DNA of 39,355 nt from an uncultured Lachnospiraceae bacterium (GCA_905197485.1 CAJJYZ010000022.1:1-39355), one strand, 5' to 3'; shown: positions 8,321 to 16,623, numbered from the stretch's first letter. A program made the numbers and translations. The notes: a model not told the origin generated them from the letters alone.

Positions 8321-9157
8321 ATGCTCGGGAAGAAAAAGTTATGGGTAAAAATTTTGATTGTTATCTTATTGGCTGTCGGAGCAATATGGGCGGGTTTTCC
8401 GATTTTGTGGATGTTGCTGAATTCGTTCAAACCAAATGCGGAGATTTTTGCATGGCCTCCTACATGGATATCAGAAAACTTTAGTTTAGATGCATATAAG
8501 GCTATCTTTATGAATCCAGAACAGATTCGCTTTTTCATAAACAGTTATGTGATTGCAGCGGTTGTGGTAATTCTGACGCTGGGGATAGGAATTTTGGCAT
8601 CTTATGCATTTAGCCGATTCGATTTTCCGGGGAAAAGTGTAATAAATACAATTATTGTAAGTGTGCAAGCGGTTCCGCCTATTACACTTTTGATTCCTTA
8701 TCTGAGCCTGATTGTGACAATGAAATTATATAATACATATGGGGCGTTGATACTAACATATTTGATTTTCACATTACCATATTGTATTTTGATGACAACG
8801 GGATATATGAATACATTGCCGAAAGAACTGGATGAGGCTGTAATGATTGACGGTGGCTCACGTTCTACAGCTCTTTGGAGAATTCTTGTTCCGACGGCTG
8901 TTCCTGGTCTCGTGTCAGTGGGAATGTATACGTTTATGCAGGCATGGAATGAATATTTGTTTGCACTTGCCTTGACGAAGACGAATGATATGAGAACAGT
9001 TCCTGTAGGAATTAATCTTCTGATGGGACAACATTCTTATGAATGGAATCAGATGATGGCAATGAGTGTGCTTGGTTCTTTGCCGATATTGATTTTATTC
9101 CTGTTCTTTCAAAGATATTTTATTGCAGGGATGACAGCAGGCTCGGTGAAAAGTTAA
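8321..9157 (+). CDS. Sugar ABC transporter permease 2 (MalG-like)
   Basis: The second membrane subunit of the importer, 278 residues with six predicted membrane segments. The EAA loop DEAVMIDGGSRSTALWRILV is at about 170-189, and the C-terminal end GMTAGSVKS is the conserved tail of this permease family. The start ATG 8321 has AGCGAGGGA just upstream, overlapping the end of permease 1. It pairs with permease 1 and the binding lipoprotein to form the translocation unit; the ATPase is missing from the cluster. Confidence 0.93.
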   Translation: MLGKKKLWVKILIVILLAVGAIWAGFPILWMLLNSFKPNAEIFAWPPTWISENFSLDAYKAIFMNPEQIRFFINSYVIAAVVVILTLGIGILASYAFSRFDFPGKSVINTIIVSVQAVPPITLLIPYLSLIVTMKLYNTYGALILTYLIFTLPYCILMTTGYMNTLPKELDEAVMIDGGSRSTALWRILVPTAVPGLVSVGMYTFMQAWNEYLFALALTKTNDMRTVPVGINLLMGQHSYEWNQMMAMSVLGSLPILILFLFFQRYFIAGMTAGSVKS

Positions 9158-9185
9158 AAGAGGTTCGGTATCAAGGAGAGAAAAG

Positions 9186-10502
9186 ATGGATTTGGAAAAG
9201 AAATATGAAGAAGCATATAATGAGCTGCTATACGTTGGTGAAGAAAGACGAAAAGCTAAAGCGGGTATGGCTATGGGGTGTACGAGTAATTTAGACCTTT
9301 TATGTGAATTTGATACGGAACGATTAAATATGTTACTTGAACAGTATCTCCATGGTGAAAAGCTTATAGATATGAAAAAAGTTCCTTTGATTCAGAATGT
9401 ACAAGAACTTTTGAGGACTATCGTATATTATTGTATCCGAGGAATTGGAGGAGAGGCGGATGTTTCAGATGTAGAACTTGTGAAAATGTGTTTCGATTAT
9501 CAAGAAGGCATGGGAGGGACAGCTGTTCAGGCGGCGTTGGCTCTTGCTGGATTGCATTGTGATTCTATCGTTCATTTGACGGATGACTCCCGAGAAGTAT
9601 GCAGATTACTGGAATCTCCGTTTGTTTATACTATTTCACAAGAGGGAAAAGCGGTACACACAGATTGTATAGAACAGACGCAGGAACAAGAGGTACATTG
9701 TATTATACAGTTCCAGAAAGGCTCTGTGATACGACTGGGGAAAGAAGAGATAGAAATTCCATGTTCCAACCGTCTGATATTAACAAAAATCACAGTTAAT
9801 GCATCGGTGCCTCTTTCGAAAAATTATCTTAAATGGGTGGAGGAACATGCAGTCTATATAAGAAGTAATGTGATTTCCAGTTTGAATGCAGTTCTTGAAC
9901 AGGAGGTGCTAAAAGAACGATTAAAAGAAGTAGAGCAACATATACAGAGATATCGAGAAAACAATCCGGCAGGGATAGTGTTTTTTGAAGATGCACATTA
10001 TCATGATGGTGAAGTGAAAAAGCTATGTCTGGAAACTTTATATTCTTTTGTGGATATTGTAAGTTTGAACGAAGAAGAACTAAAATATACGTTAGAAGAG
10101 ATGTATGATTTTCCGGTGGATATTGAAGAGATTGAATCCTGCATTGAAGGTGCGAAGCATATAAGGAATAAGTTTGGGCTTCGAAAAGGGGTGATTATCC
10201 ATACAAAAGACTATTCGATGTATGTTGGAGAAAAGTTGAAAGCGGATATTGAAAAAGGATTGATGTATGGGAATATGCTCGCCACAGCAAAAGCCTATAA
10301 CGGTTGGTATGGAACAAAAGAAACGGTAGAAGAGATTTTAAAGTTTCCGTTAAGCCCAAAAGGACTGAAACACTACCATACGATAGAGAAAGGCGAATAT
10401 GCAGGAAAAGTTGTGCTCGTACCGTCAAAGTATATGGATAAACCGCGTTATACCATTGGGTTAGGCGATTCTTTTGTTGGCGGCGTACAATTGTGTTTTT
10501 AG
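9186..10502 (+). CDS. ADP-dependent phosphofructokinase/glucokinase family sugar kinase
   Basis: Members of this ribokinase-like family phosphorylate glucose or fructose 6-phosphate with ADP as donor; they are best known from archaea. The 438-residue product shows the family landmarks: GMGGTAVQAALALAGL (about 108-123) matching the GG-Q-A region, SLNEEELKY near 294 matching the archaeal GLNEVEL metal-binding motif, and TIGLGDSFVGG near the C-terminus with the catalytic Asp of GxGD. GAGAAAAG precedes ATG 9186. It lies between the permeases and an aldolase, so it probably makes the phosphorylated ketose the aldolase cleaves. The donor and sugar are inferred from family and context. Confidence 0.75.
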   Translation: MDLEKKYEEAYNELLYVGEERRKAKAGMAMGCTSNLDLLCEFDTERLNMLLEQYLHGEKLIDMKKVPLIQNVQELLRTIVYYCIRGIGGEADVSDVELVKMCFDYQEGMGGTAVQAALALAGLHCDSIVHLTDDSREVCRLLESPFVYTISQEGKAVHTDCIEQTQEQEVHCIIQFQKGSVIRLGKEEIEIPCSNRLILTKITVNASVPLSKNYLKWVEEHAVYIRSNVISSLNAVLEQEVLKERLKEVEQHIQRYRENNPAGIVFFEDAHYHDGEVKKLCLETLYSFVDIVSLNEEELKYTLEEMYDFPVDIEEIESCIEGAKHIRNKFGLRKGVIIHTKDYSMYVGEKLKADIEKGLMYGNMLATAKAYNGWYGTKETVEEILKFPLSPKGLKHYHTIEKGEYAGKVVLVPSKYMDKPRYTIGLGDSFVGGVQLCF

Positions 10503-10527
10503 AGAAGATGAATGTTGGTCTGTCGGG

Positions 10528-10557
10528 TTGACAAGTGTATATTTATGAAATTAAAAT
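10528..10557 (+). promoter_or_regulatory. Possible internal promoter before the aldolase
   Basis: TTGACA (10528-10533), an 18-base spacer and TAAAAT (10552-10557) in the 84-base gap after the kinase. The AT-rich background makes a chance match possible. Confidence 0.4.
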
Positions 10558-10586
10558 AAGAAATAGGAGATATGGAGGAATAAGTT

Positions 10587-11450
10587 ATGTTAATGAACAT
10601 GAAAGATATTTTAGCTGTAGCAAAGGAAAATAAGTTTGCGCTTCCGGCGTTTAATATTAGTGATTATTCTATGTTTTTAGGAATTATGGATGTCTGTGAG
10701 GAAACAGATTCTCCGGTAATCATAGAAATACATCCGGATGAACTGACTTTTATTGGTGCAGAGATGGTAATGGCAATCAAAGAAAGAGCTTATAAATCCT
10801 CCGTTCCTGTGTGTATCCATCTCGACCACTGTGAAGATTTTGGAAAAATTATCTGGGCAATTCAGAGCGGATTTACATCTGTTATGTTTGATGGAGCCCA
10901 TCTTTCCTTTGAAGAGAATATTGCGGGAACGAAAAAGATTGTTGAGGCGGCTCATCCGGTCAATGTTTCGGTAGAAGCGGAACTTGGAACAATCGGTTCG
11001 TTGAATCCGGAGGATTTGGAAGGTGGTACGGCACAAATTATTTATACAAATCCAGATGATGCAGCTAAGTTTGTAAAGGAAACTGGCGTGGATACGTTGG
11101 CCGTTGCCATTGGAACATGCCATGGACTTTATCCGGCAGGAATGAAACCGGAACTTAAATTAGACATTTTAAAGGATATTGCAGCAAAAGTAGATGTTCC
11201 GCTCGTGCTTCATGGAGGCTCTAACAATCCGGATAAAGAGATTGGGGAATCAGTTACACTTGGTATTCAGAAGATTAATATTTCTTCGGACATCAAAGCG
11301 GCTTATTTTGATAAGATGCGGGAAGTGCTTCAGGATAAGAGTCTGCGCGAACCAAATGTGATTGAGCCTGTATGTATGGAGGCTATGAAAGCAGTTGCAA
11401 GACATAAATTGGAACTCTTCCAGACGATAGGAAAAGCCTCTTTATACTAA
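10587..11450 (+). CDS. Class II ketose-bisphosphate aldolase (Fba/GatY/KbaY family)
   Basis: It cleaves a ketose 1,6-bisphosphate (or a ketose 1-phosphate relative) to dihydroxyacetone phosphate and an aldehyde, using zinc. The 287-residue product has the metal and catalytic motif HLDHCED (about 78-84), VSVEAELGTIG (about 128-138) with a further acidic ligand, a His in GTCHGLYP (about 178), HGGSN (about 208-212) and the phosphate-binding KINISSDIK segment. ATGGAGGAA lies 6 bases before ATG 10587. With the kinase upstream it makes a complete phosphorylation-cleavage pair. The sequence does not separate fructose from tagatose or other ketoses. Confidence 0.9.
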   Translation: MLMNMKDILAVAKENKFALPAFNISDYSMFLGIMDVCEETDSPVIIEIHPDELTFIGAEMVMAIKERAYKSSVPVCIHLDHCEDFGKIIWAIQSGFTSVMFDGAHLSFEENIAGTKKIVEAAHPVNVSVEAELGTIGSLNPEDLEGGTAQIIYTNPDDAAKFVKETGVDTLAVAIGTCHGLYPAGMKPELKLDILKDIAAKVDVPLVLHGGSNNPDKEIGESVTLGIQKINISSDIKAAYFDKMREVLQDKSLREPNVIEPVCMEAMKAVARHKLELFQTIGKASLY

Positions 11451-11473
11451 ATGATAAAGAGAGGTAAAATTGA

Positions 11474-12334
11474 GTGAGTAAAGTTAAGGCGAATGATGAC
11501 ATTACAAAAAGAGAAGTGTTGCAAGTAATTAAAGACGAGTATGCAAATATTTTTGCTGCTGAAAAGAGAGTGGCAGACTATGTGCTGAACAATCCGAGGC
11601 GAACCGTTGAGCTAAACGTATCAGAACTTGCAAAAGCAAGCGGTGTGAGTGACGCTACGGTTGTAAGGATGTGTCACCATATAGGATATACGGGATACTA
11701 TCAATTTCGTATTACCTTATCGAGAGATTTGGGAAAACAGCAATATAGCAGTATGGTGTTGAAACAAGATGGAGATGCAGTAGAGCAGGTGTTTCATAAA
11801 TATGCAGAGGCAATGTATGCAATTGGAAAACGGATTGATGCAAAGATTATGATTGCGAGTGCGAATCTAGTGAAAAATTGCGCTCATGCACACATTATAG
11901 CGGTGGGAAATTCCAGCCCTTTAGCCCAATATATGGGATTTAGACTGGGGCGTTTGGGAGTACGCTGTACTTATAATGTTGCGTCTGAATATTTTTTGAA
12001 CCATGTAAATCTTGCGGAGGAAAATGATATTATTATAGCGATTTCTCAATCCGGTATGTCGAAACAGGTGATACAGGCAGTAGAACTAGGAAAGGAAAAA
12101 GGGTTGAAAACCATAGCAATTACAGCGTATGCAAGGTCGCCTTTATCCTATATTGCGGATTATGTGCTTTTGTCAGCTGGAACCGCAGAAGAATTTAATT
12201 ATTATAAAGAGTATGTACACTTGAATGAAACGGCAGTTATTGATGCGCTCCTTAACTTTGTCACGAACGAGGAAATCATTAGAGCGAGACATGCAGATAA
12301 ATTAGAATTGATTTTGTCAGAGAACAAAATTTAA
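11474..12334 (+). CDS. RpiR/MurR family transcriptional regulator
   Basis: RpiR-type regulators sense sugar phosphates through a SIS domain. The 286-residue product has an N-terminal helix-turn-helix (about 20-90, with VSELAKASGVSDATVVRMCHH) and a SIS domain (about 125-260, with AVGNSSPLAQYMGFRL and IAISQSGMSKQVIQAVELGK). It starts at GTG 11474 with AGAGAGG upstream. It is embedded between the aldolase and the isomerase, so it is the likely local regulator of this operon, responding to a pathway sugar phosphate. Whether it represses or activates cannot be told. Confidence 0.9.
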   Translation: MSKVKANDDITKREVLQVIKDEYANIFAAEKRVADYVLNNPRRTVELNVSELAKASGVSDATVVRMCHHIGYTGYYQFRITLSRDLGKQQYSSMVLKQDGDAVEQVFHKYAEAMYAIGKRIDAKIMIASANLVKNCAHAHIIAVGNSSPLAQYMGFRLGRLGVRCTYNVASEYFLNHVNLAEENDIIIAISQSGMSKQVIQAVELGKEKGLKTIAITAYARSPLSYIADYVLLSAGTAEEFNYYKEYVHLNETAVIDALLNFVTNEEIIRARHADKLELILSENKI

Positions 12335-12371
12335 AATAAGAAGTTGTCATTATGAAAGCGAGGAAGTGGAA

Positions 12372-13055
12372 ATGAAGCGTTCGATGGTAAACCGGATAAT
12401 CAAGGATATGGAACACCTGATAAAAGAGCATGGATTTGAGATGCCGCCATTTGCATCGTGGACAGAAGAGGAATGGAAGAAAATCGGGCATGAATATGAT
12501 GAAATTCGGGATAATAAGCTTGGTTGGGATATTACAGATTTCGGATTGGGAAGATTTGAGGAAGTAGGATTTTCCTTATTTACTATTCGGAATGGAAATC
12601 AGAAAATGCCGGATAAATATAGGAAGCCATATGCTGAAAAGTTATTGATGCTTTATGAAGGACAGACAGCGGCAATGCATTATCATGTGGCAAAAATGGA
12701 GGATATCATTAATCGGGGAGGAAATGATGTCTATATTACAGTATATAATGGAGCTCCGGATGGGAAGATGTTAGATACGGATGTGGTTGTTTGTTCGGAT
12801 GGGAAAAAACAAGTGGTACCTGCAGGAACAAGAGTGCGTCTTCAGCCAGGGCAAAGTATTACTATCACACCATATATGTACCACGATTTCATTACACCGA
12901 AAACAGGAGGAGCAGTTCTTTTAGGAGAAGTTTCCATGTGTAATGATGATGAAAACGATAATTTCTTTTATAATAAAGAAGTAGGACGCTTTCCGGAAAT
13001 CGAGGAGGATGAAGCGCCTTATCGGTTATTATGTAACGAATATCCGGACGCATAG
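12372..13055 (+). CDS. D-lyxose/D-mannose ketol-isomerase (cupin)
   Basis: Enzymes of this family interconvert D-lyxose and D-xylulose and often D-mannose and D-fructose. The 227-residue product begins MKRSMVNRII, has the GFEMPPFASWTEEEW segment typical of the family, and carries cupin metal-ligand motifs: MHYHVAKMEDI (His, His and Glu; about 100-111) and a later His in MYHDF. AGGA lies 7 bases before ATG 12372; the in-frame GTG at 12366 overlaps that site and is rejected. As the last gene of the operon it would supply a ketose to the kinase and aldolase. The natural substrate is an inference. Confidence 0.85.
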   Translation: MKRSMVNRIIKDMEHLIKEHGFEMPPFASWTEEEWKKIGHEYDEIRDNKLGWDITDFGLGRFEEVGFSLFTIRNGNQKMPDKYRKPYAEKLLMLYEGQTAAMHYHVAKMEDIINRGGNDVYITVYNGAPDGKMLDTDVVVCSDGKKQVVPAGTRVRLQPGQSITITPYMYHDFITPKTGGAVLLGEVSMCNDDENDNFFYNKEVGRFPEIEEDEAPYRLLCNEYPDA

Positions 13056-13079
13056 AAAAGACGTAGTGAAAGAAAGGTC

Positions 13080-13108
13080 TTGACAATCGTTCCTATTTAC
13101 AGTATCCT
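13080..13108 (+). promoter_or_regulatory. Promoter of the MATE gene with downstream dyad
   Basis: TTGACA (13080-13085), 17-base spacer, TATCCT (13103-13108). An inverted repeat CTATTGAA/TTCAATAG (13108-13115 and 13121-13128) covers the expected start site and could be an operator. Confidence 0.7.
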
Positions 13109-13240
13109 ATTGAACGGAAATTCAATAGTCCTAAAACCCTTATGGGGGTGTGGATTTTTCAAATTTGATTTATTTTCGCCACACAATCTTTTTCGGAAGG
13201 TTGTGTGGTATTTTTTTCAGACTTTTATTAGGAGGTAAAT
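13109..13240 (+). promoter_or_regulatory. MATE leader with attenuator or riboswitch-like terminator
   Basis: An intrinsic terminator lies between the promoter and the MATE gene: a 12-bp stem (13179-13190 with 13197-13208), 6-base loop, and T tract at 13211-13217, only 24 bases before the start codon. An upstream GGTGTGG (13147-13153) can pair with CCACAC (13179-13184) and so compete with the terminator stem. Upstream of it ACCC could pair with GGGGT and block that. The layout is that of a transcription attenuator. It matches no riboswitch class I recognise. Confidence 0.55.
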
Positions 13241-14575
13241 ATGGAACAATTATCAATGAAAGAAAAATCGATAACGAGACTGGTCATTATGATGTCTATG
13301 CCGAATGTTTTATCGATGCTTGTTAATTCGATGTACAATATCGTAGACAGCTTCTTCGTGGCGAAAATCAGCGAAGATGCCATGACGGCTTTATCGCTTG
13401 TGTTTCCTATGCAGAATCTTGTGACTTCCATCGGCGTGGGATTCGGAGTGGGAATCAATGCAATGATAGCGCTTAACATGGGAGCGAAGAACCAAAAGGC
13501 GGCGGATGCTTCTGCGTCCTATGGGATGCTGCTCAGCTTGTTGCATGGAATCCTTCTTACATTTTTCTGCATCGGTGTAATGCCGAAATTCCTAGGGTTA
13601 TTTACAACGAATCAGAATGTAATTTCCCTCGGAATCGAATATTCCAATATTGCATTTTCATTTGCAATCTCAGTCAATGTAGGAATTGGTTTAGAGAAGA
13701 TTTATCAGTCGCTTGGGCGGATGAAGACGAGCATGGTCGTATTGATTGTCGGATGTGTGACAAATATTATTTTGGACCCGATTCTGATTTTCGGGCTTGG
13801 TCCGATTCCGGCGATGGGAATTGCTGGAGCTGCGCTTGCTACAGGAATTGGTCAGAGTATGCTTGTGGTTTTATATGCGATTCTCTATACAAGAGACCCG
13901 TTGCCGGTTAAGATTTCTCCGAAGGGATTGAATAAAGAAAAGGTCATCGGAAAACTTTATTATATCGGTGTGCCGGCCACCTTGAATATGGCGCTTCCAT
14001 CCTTATTGATTTCGGCGTTAAATGGAATCTTATCTGCATATTCTCAGATTTATGTGGTGATTTTGGGAATCTATTACAAGCTTCAGACATTTGTCTACAT
14101 GCCGGCAAATGGAATTGTGCAGGGAATCCGTCCGCTGATTAGTTTTAACTATGGGGCGAAGGAGTATAAACGAGTAAGGAAAATCTATCATACAGCGTTG
14201 GGCTTTTCTTTGGTCATTATGTTGGTTGGAACTGCGATTTGTATGTTTTTACCGGCACAGCTTATGGGACTTTTCACGACAAATAGTGAGACGATTGCGC
14301 AGGGAAGCATCGCGCTTCGCTTCATCAGTATCGGATTTATGATTTCAGCGGTTTCGATTACAACTTGTGGAGCGTTGGAAGCTTTGGGAGAGGGAATCGC
14401 ATCCCTTGTGATTTCCGGACTTCGTTATATTGTATTCATTATTCCGCTGGCATTTGTGTTAAGCAAATTGGTGGGAGTTTCGGGAGTGTGGCATGCGTTC
14501 TGGACTACAGAAGTGCTGGCGTGTGTAGTATCATATTTCCTGTATCGGAAGTTTTTGGTAAAGAATTTGAAATAG
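13241..14575 (+). CDS. MATE family multidrug/cation efflux transporter
   Basis: A 444-residue integral membrane protein with twelve predicted segments in two homologous halves. MATE proteins export drugs or metabolites in exchange for Na+ or H+. The N-terminal half begins MPNVLSMLVNSMYNIVDSFF and continues with GVGFGVGINAMIALNMG; the second half has MPANGIVQGIRPLISFNYGAK, both typical. AGGAGGT precedes ATG 13241. It stands as a single transcription unit between its own leader and its own terminator. The transported compound is unknown. Confidence 0.93.
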   Translation: MEQLSMKEKSITRLVIMMSMPNVLSMLVNSMYNIVDSFFVAKISEDAMTALSLVFPMQNLVTSIGVGFGVGINAMIALNMGAKNQKAADASASYGMLLSLLHGILLTFFCIGVMPKFLGLFTTNQNVISLGIEYSNIAFSFAISVNVGIGLEKIYQSLGRMKTSMVVLIVGCVTNIILDPILIFGLGPIPAMGIAGAALATGIGQSMLVVLYAILYTRDPLPVKISPKGLNKEKVIGKLYYIGVPATLNMALPSLLISALNGILSAYSQIYVVILGIYYKLQTFVYMPANGIVQGIRPLISFNYGAKEYKRVRKIYHTALGFSLVIMLVGTAICMFLPAQLMGLFTTNSETIAQGSIALRFISIGFMISAVSITTCGALEALGEGIASLVISGLRYIVFIIPLAFVLSKLVGVSGVWHAFWTTEVLACVVSYFLYRKFLVKNLK

Positions 14576-14589
14576 AAAAAATGAAATGG

Positions 14590-14632
14590 GAGAACTTAAA
14601 GTAAGGGAAAGATACTTTGGGTTCTCTTTTTT
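14590..14632 (+). terminator. Intrinsic terminator of the MATE gene
   Basis: GAGAAC (14590-14595) pairs with GTTCTC (14621-14626), with a further AAAGT/ACTTT pairing inside, followed by six T residues. The structured repeat copy A starts two bases after the T tract. Confidence 0.85.
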
Positions 14633-14633
14633 C

Positions 14634-14740
14634 ATGATATAGGAAACTTCGTTTCTATATCATAAAAAGCCTCCGGCAGGATGCGCACTGCGGCGTAAGC
14701 TGTAGATGCCGCATATGCGACCGCCGCAGGCGCAAGAATC
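14634..14740 (+). repeat. Dispersed structured repeat, copy A (107 bp)
   Basis: It matches 37575-37681 over 107 bases with ten differences, all transitions. It has a 5' hairpin (ATGATATAG...CTATATCAT, 14634 to about 14663, loop TTC) and a GC-rich stem in which TGCGC and CTGCGGCG pair with CGCCGCAG and GCGCA. All stem changes between copies keep pairing as G-U in + strand RNA. It is non-coding and starts right after the MATE terminator. I cannot assign it to a named family. Confidence 0.9.
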
Positions 14741-14757
14741 TCGCAAGCGAGATTCTT
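14734..14757. repeat. Perfect inverted repeat at the end of repeat copy A
   Basis: AAGAATCTCG (14734-14743) and CGAGATTCTT (14748-14757) form a 10-bp hairpin with loop CAAG. Only its first bases are shared with copy B. With a following TTTG it could act as a weak terminator upstream of the AbiE-like genes. Between here and 14797 nothing else was seen. Confidence 0.6.
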
Positions 14758-14797
14758 TGTTCCTTAAATAATAGTTTTGAAGAAAGAAATAATAAAT

Positions 14798-14826
14798 TTG
14801 CTTATTAACGTAAAAAGAGTTATAAT
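14798..14826 (+). promoter_or_regulatory. Promoter of the AbiE-like pair
   Basis: TTGCTT (14798-14803), 17-base spacer, TATAAT (14821-14826), about 28 bases before the first start codon. Confidence 0.7.
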
Positions 14827-14853
14827 TAAAAAAAATAAGTTAAAGGTGGGAAA

Positions 14854-15798
14854 ATGAAAAAATTTATTGAAGATACATTGCATCAAAAAGTTGAATTAGA
14901 AATTTATAAAAACATAGAAGTGTTTCCTTTAGTTTTACGTGTGAATTATAGCTTCTATGAAATGAAAATGATGGGATGTAAATGCATTTTAGCTGCACCT
15001 AAAGAAGAACTTGGATTAATTGCGCTTCGCCAACAATGTAAGAGAATTGAACAATTAGCAAACGAGCGGTGTGTATTATATTTGACGAAAATGAATTACT
15101 ATGCTAAAGAAAAAATGATTGAAGAAGGAATTGCTTTTGTATTAGAGGATAGACAGATTTATATTCCGTTTTTGGGAGTTTTTCTTCAAAAAAAGGAAGT
15201 AAGAGATATATCAATCTGTTCAAAGATATCCTTTTTATCACAAAAAGTACTTTTGACGGCACTTTATGAGGGATGGGACGATATGAGGGCATCCGAGATT
15301 GCACAGAAGATGAATGTTTCTCAAATGTCAATAACGAGGGTCTTTGATGAAATTGAGTATTTAAATATTCCGGTTCTAAGTAAAAGAAACGGTTCAAGAA
15401 GGTACAGCAAATATGGAACAAAAAAAGAAATATGGGAGAATATAGAACCTTTCATGAGGAATCCATTGTTAAAGGAGTTTATACTTGAAGAAAAGATAGA
15501 AGACGATTTAATGAAGAGTGGTATTTCAGGGTTGGCGGAACTTTCTATGTTGGAGGATAATACTTATCCGACTTACGCGATTACAAAATATGAAGTGAGA
15601 AAGAAGGGGATTTTACAAAAGAGACAAATACCAAGAGAAGAAAATCCTGGATGCATGATTCAAGAATTGGGATATTGCATTCCGTTTCATGGTGATGATG
15701 TGATTGACCCGTTGACAATTTATCTGCTGTTGCGTGATGCAGAAGACCCAAGGGTAGGGATGGCGTTGGAAGAGATGTTGGAGGAATATGTATGGTAA
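14854..15798 (+). CDS. Winged-helix regulator/antitoxin paired with AbiEii-like toxin
   Basis: A 314-residue cytoplasmic protein. The N-terminal part (about 1-135) is mixed alpha/beta; a MarR-like winged helix follows at about 140-190 (RASEIAQKMNVSQMSITRVF, then a wing with SKRNGSRRYSKYG); the C-terminal part is unassigned. It lacks the usual N-terminal helix-turn-helix of AbiEi, so it is a distant or different antitoxin type. AAAGGTGGG precedes ATG 14854. Its stop overlaps the next start by 7 bases, as in toxin-antitoxin operons where the regulator comes first. The local sequence is AT-rich compared with its flanks, suggesting acquisition. Function is inferred from the partner. Confidence 0.6.
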   Translation: MKKFIEDTLHQKVELEIYKNIEVFPLVLRVNYSFYEMKMMGCKCILAAPKEELGLIALRQQCKRIEQLANERCVLYLTKMNYYAKEKMIEEGIAFVLEDRQIYIPFLGVFLQKKEVRDISICSKISFLSQKVLLTALYEGWDDMRASEIAQKMNVSQMSITRVFDEIEYLNIPVLSKRNGSRRYSKYGTKKEIWENIEPFMRNPLLKEFILEEKIEDDLMKSGISGLAELSMLEDNTYPTYAITKYEVRKKGILQKRQIPREENPGCMIQELGYCIPFHGDDVIDPLTIYLLLRDAEDPRVGMALEEMLEEYVW

Positions 15799-16541
15799 AG
15801 GGATTAGATTTATTTCGAGAGTACTTCTCTGAATATACGGAACAATATGTGTTAATAGGAGGAGCTGCGTGTGATATATCGTTTTCCTATAATGATTTAG
15901 AGTTTAGAGCTACAAAGGATTTGGATATGGTACTTGTAGTAGAAGCCCAAACGAAAGAATTTGCACAAAAATTTTGGGACTTCATTCATGAAGGGAAGTA
16001 TAGAAATCGTGCAAAAAGTAATGGGAAACCACAATTTTACAGATTTGATAAGCCGGAAGTGGCGGGTTATCCAGCTATGATTGAATTATTTTCAAGAAGT
16101 GATTGTCTAGAGGAAAAGGGAATGGGATTAATACCAATCCATATTGATGATTCGGTTTCAAGTTTATCAGCGATTTTGCTAAATGATGCATATTACCAAT
16201 TACTTTTACAAGGAAGAACAGTAATAGAGGAGATTTCAATTTTGCAACCATCCTGTCTAATACTATTTAAAGTAAAGGCTTGGCTTGATTTGAATAAAAG
16301 GTTGGCGGAAGGCGAGCATGTTGACTCGAGAGATATAAAAAAACATAAAAATGATATTGTGAGAATGGTATCAGAAATTGTTTTGGAACCTTGTAAAATT
16401 ACGGAAGAAGTACGAGCGGACATGGTGGAATTTATCAGAGAATTTCATGTTACGGACGCTGAATTGAAAAATCTGAAAATACATGGGGTTCATGAGACAG
16501 AAATAATAAAAACATTGGAACAAACATTCAATTTGTGGTAA
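15792..16541 (+). CDS. AbiEii/AbiGii-like nucleotidyltransferase toxin
   Basis: A 249-residue polymerase-beta type nucleotidyltransferase. The fold's signature is visible: LIGGAACDIS (about 22-31), then FRATKDLDMVLVV with the paired Asp metal ligands (about 41-53), a later Lys segment LFKVKAWLDLNKR (about 158-170) and DSRDIKKHKNDIV (about 178-190), matching the order in AbiEii proteins. Those toxins are GTP-dependent nucleotidyltransferases that arrest growth, as phage defence or plasmid/island stabilisation. It overlaps the upstream regulator by 7 bases. An unusual antitoxin partner leaves open a non-toxin nucleotidyltransferase role. Confidence 0.7.
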   Translation: MVKGLDLFREYFSEYTEQYVLIGGAACDISFSYNDLEFRATKDLDMVLVVEAQTKEFAQKFWDFIHEGKYRNRAKSNGKPQFYRFDKPEVAGYPAMIELFSRSDCLEEKGMGLIPIHIDDSVSSLSAILLNDAYYQLLLQGRTVIEEISILQPSCLILFKVKAWLDLNKRLAEGEHVDSRDIKKHKNDIVRMVSEIVLEPCKITEEVRADMVEFIREFHVTDAELKNLKIHGVHETEIIKTLEQTFNLW

Positions 16542-16623
16542 AATCAAGTAGATTAGAGGAAATTTTTAATCATGCGAAAGAAGAAAATAGCAAAATGATA
16601 TAAATGTGGAGGTTTTAGAAGAG

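Noticed and set aside
13142..13168. Short frame MGVWIFQI in the MATE leader as a leader peptide
   Set aside because: No ribosome-binding site precedes its ATG, so a translated attenuator peptide is not supported.
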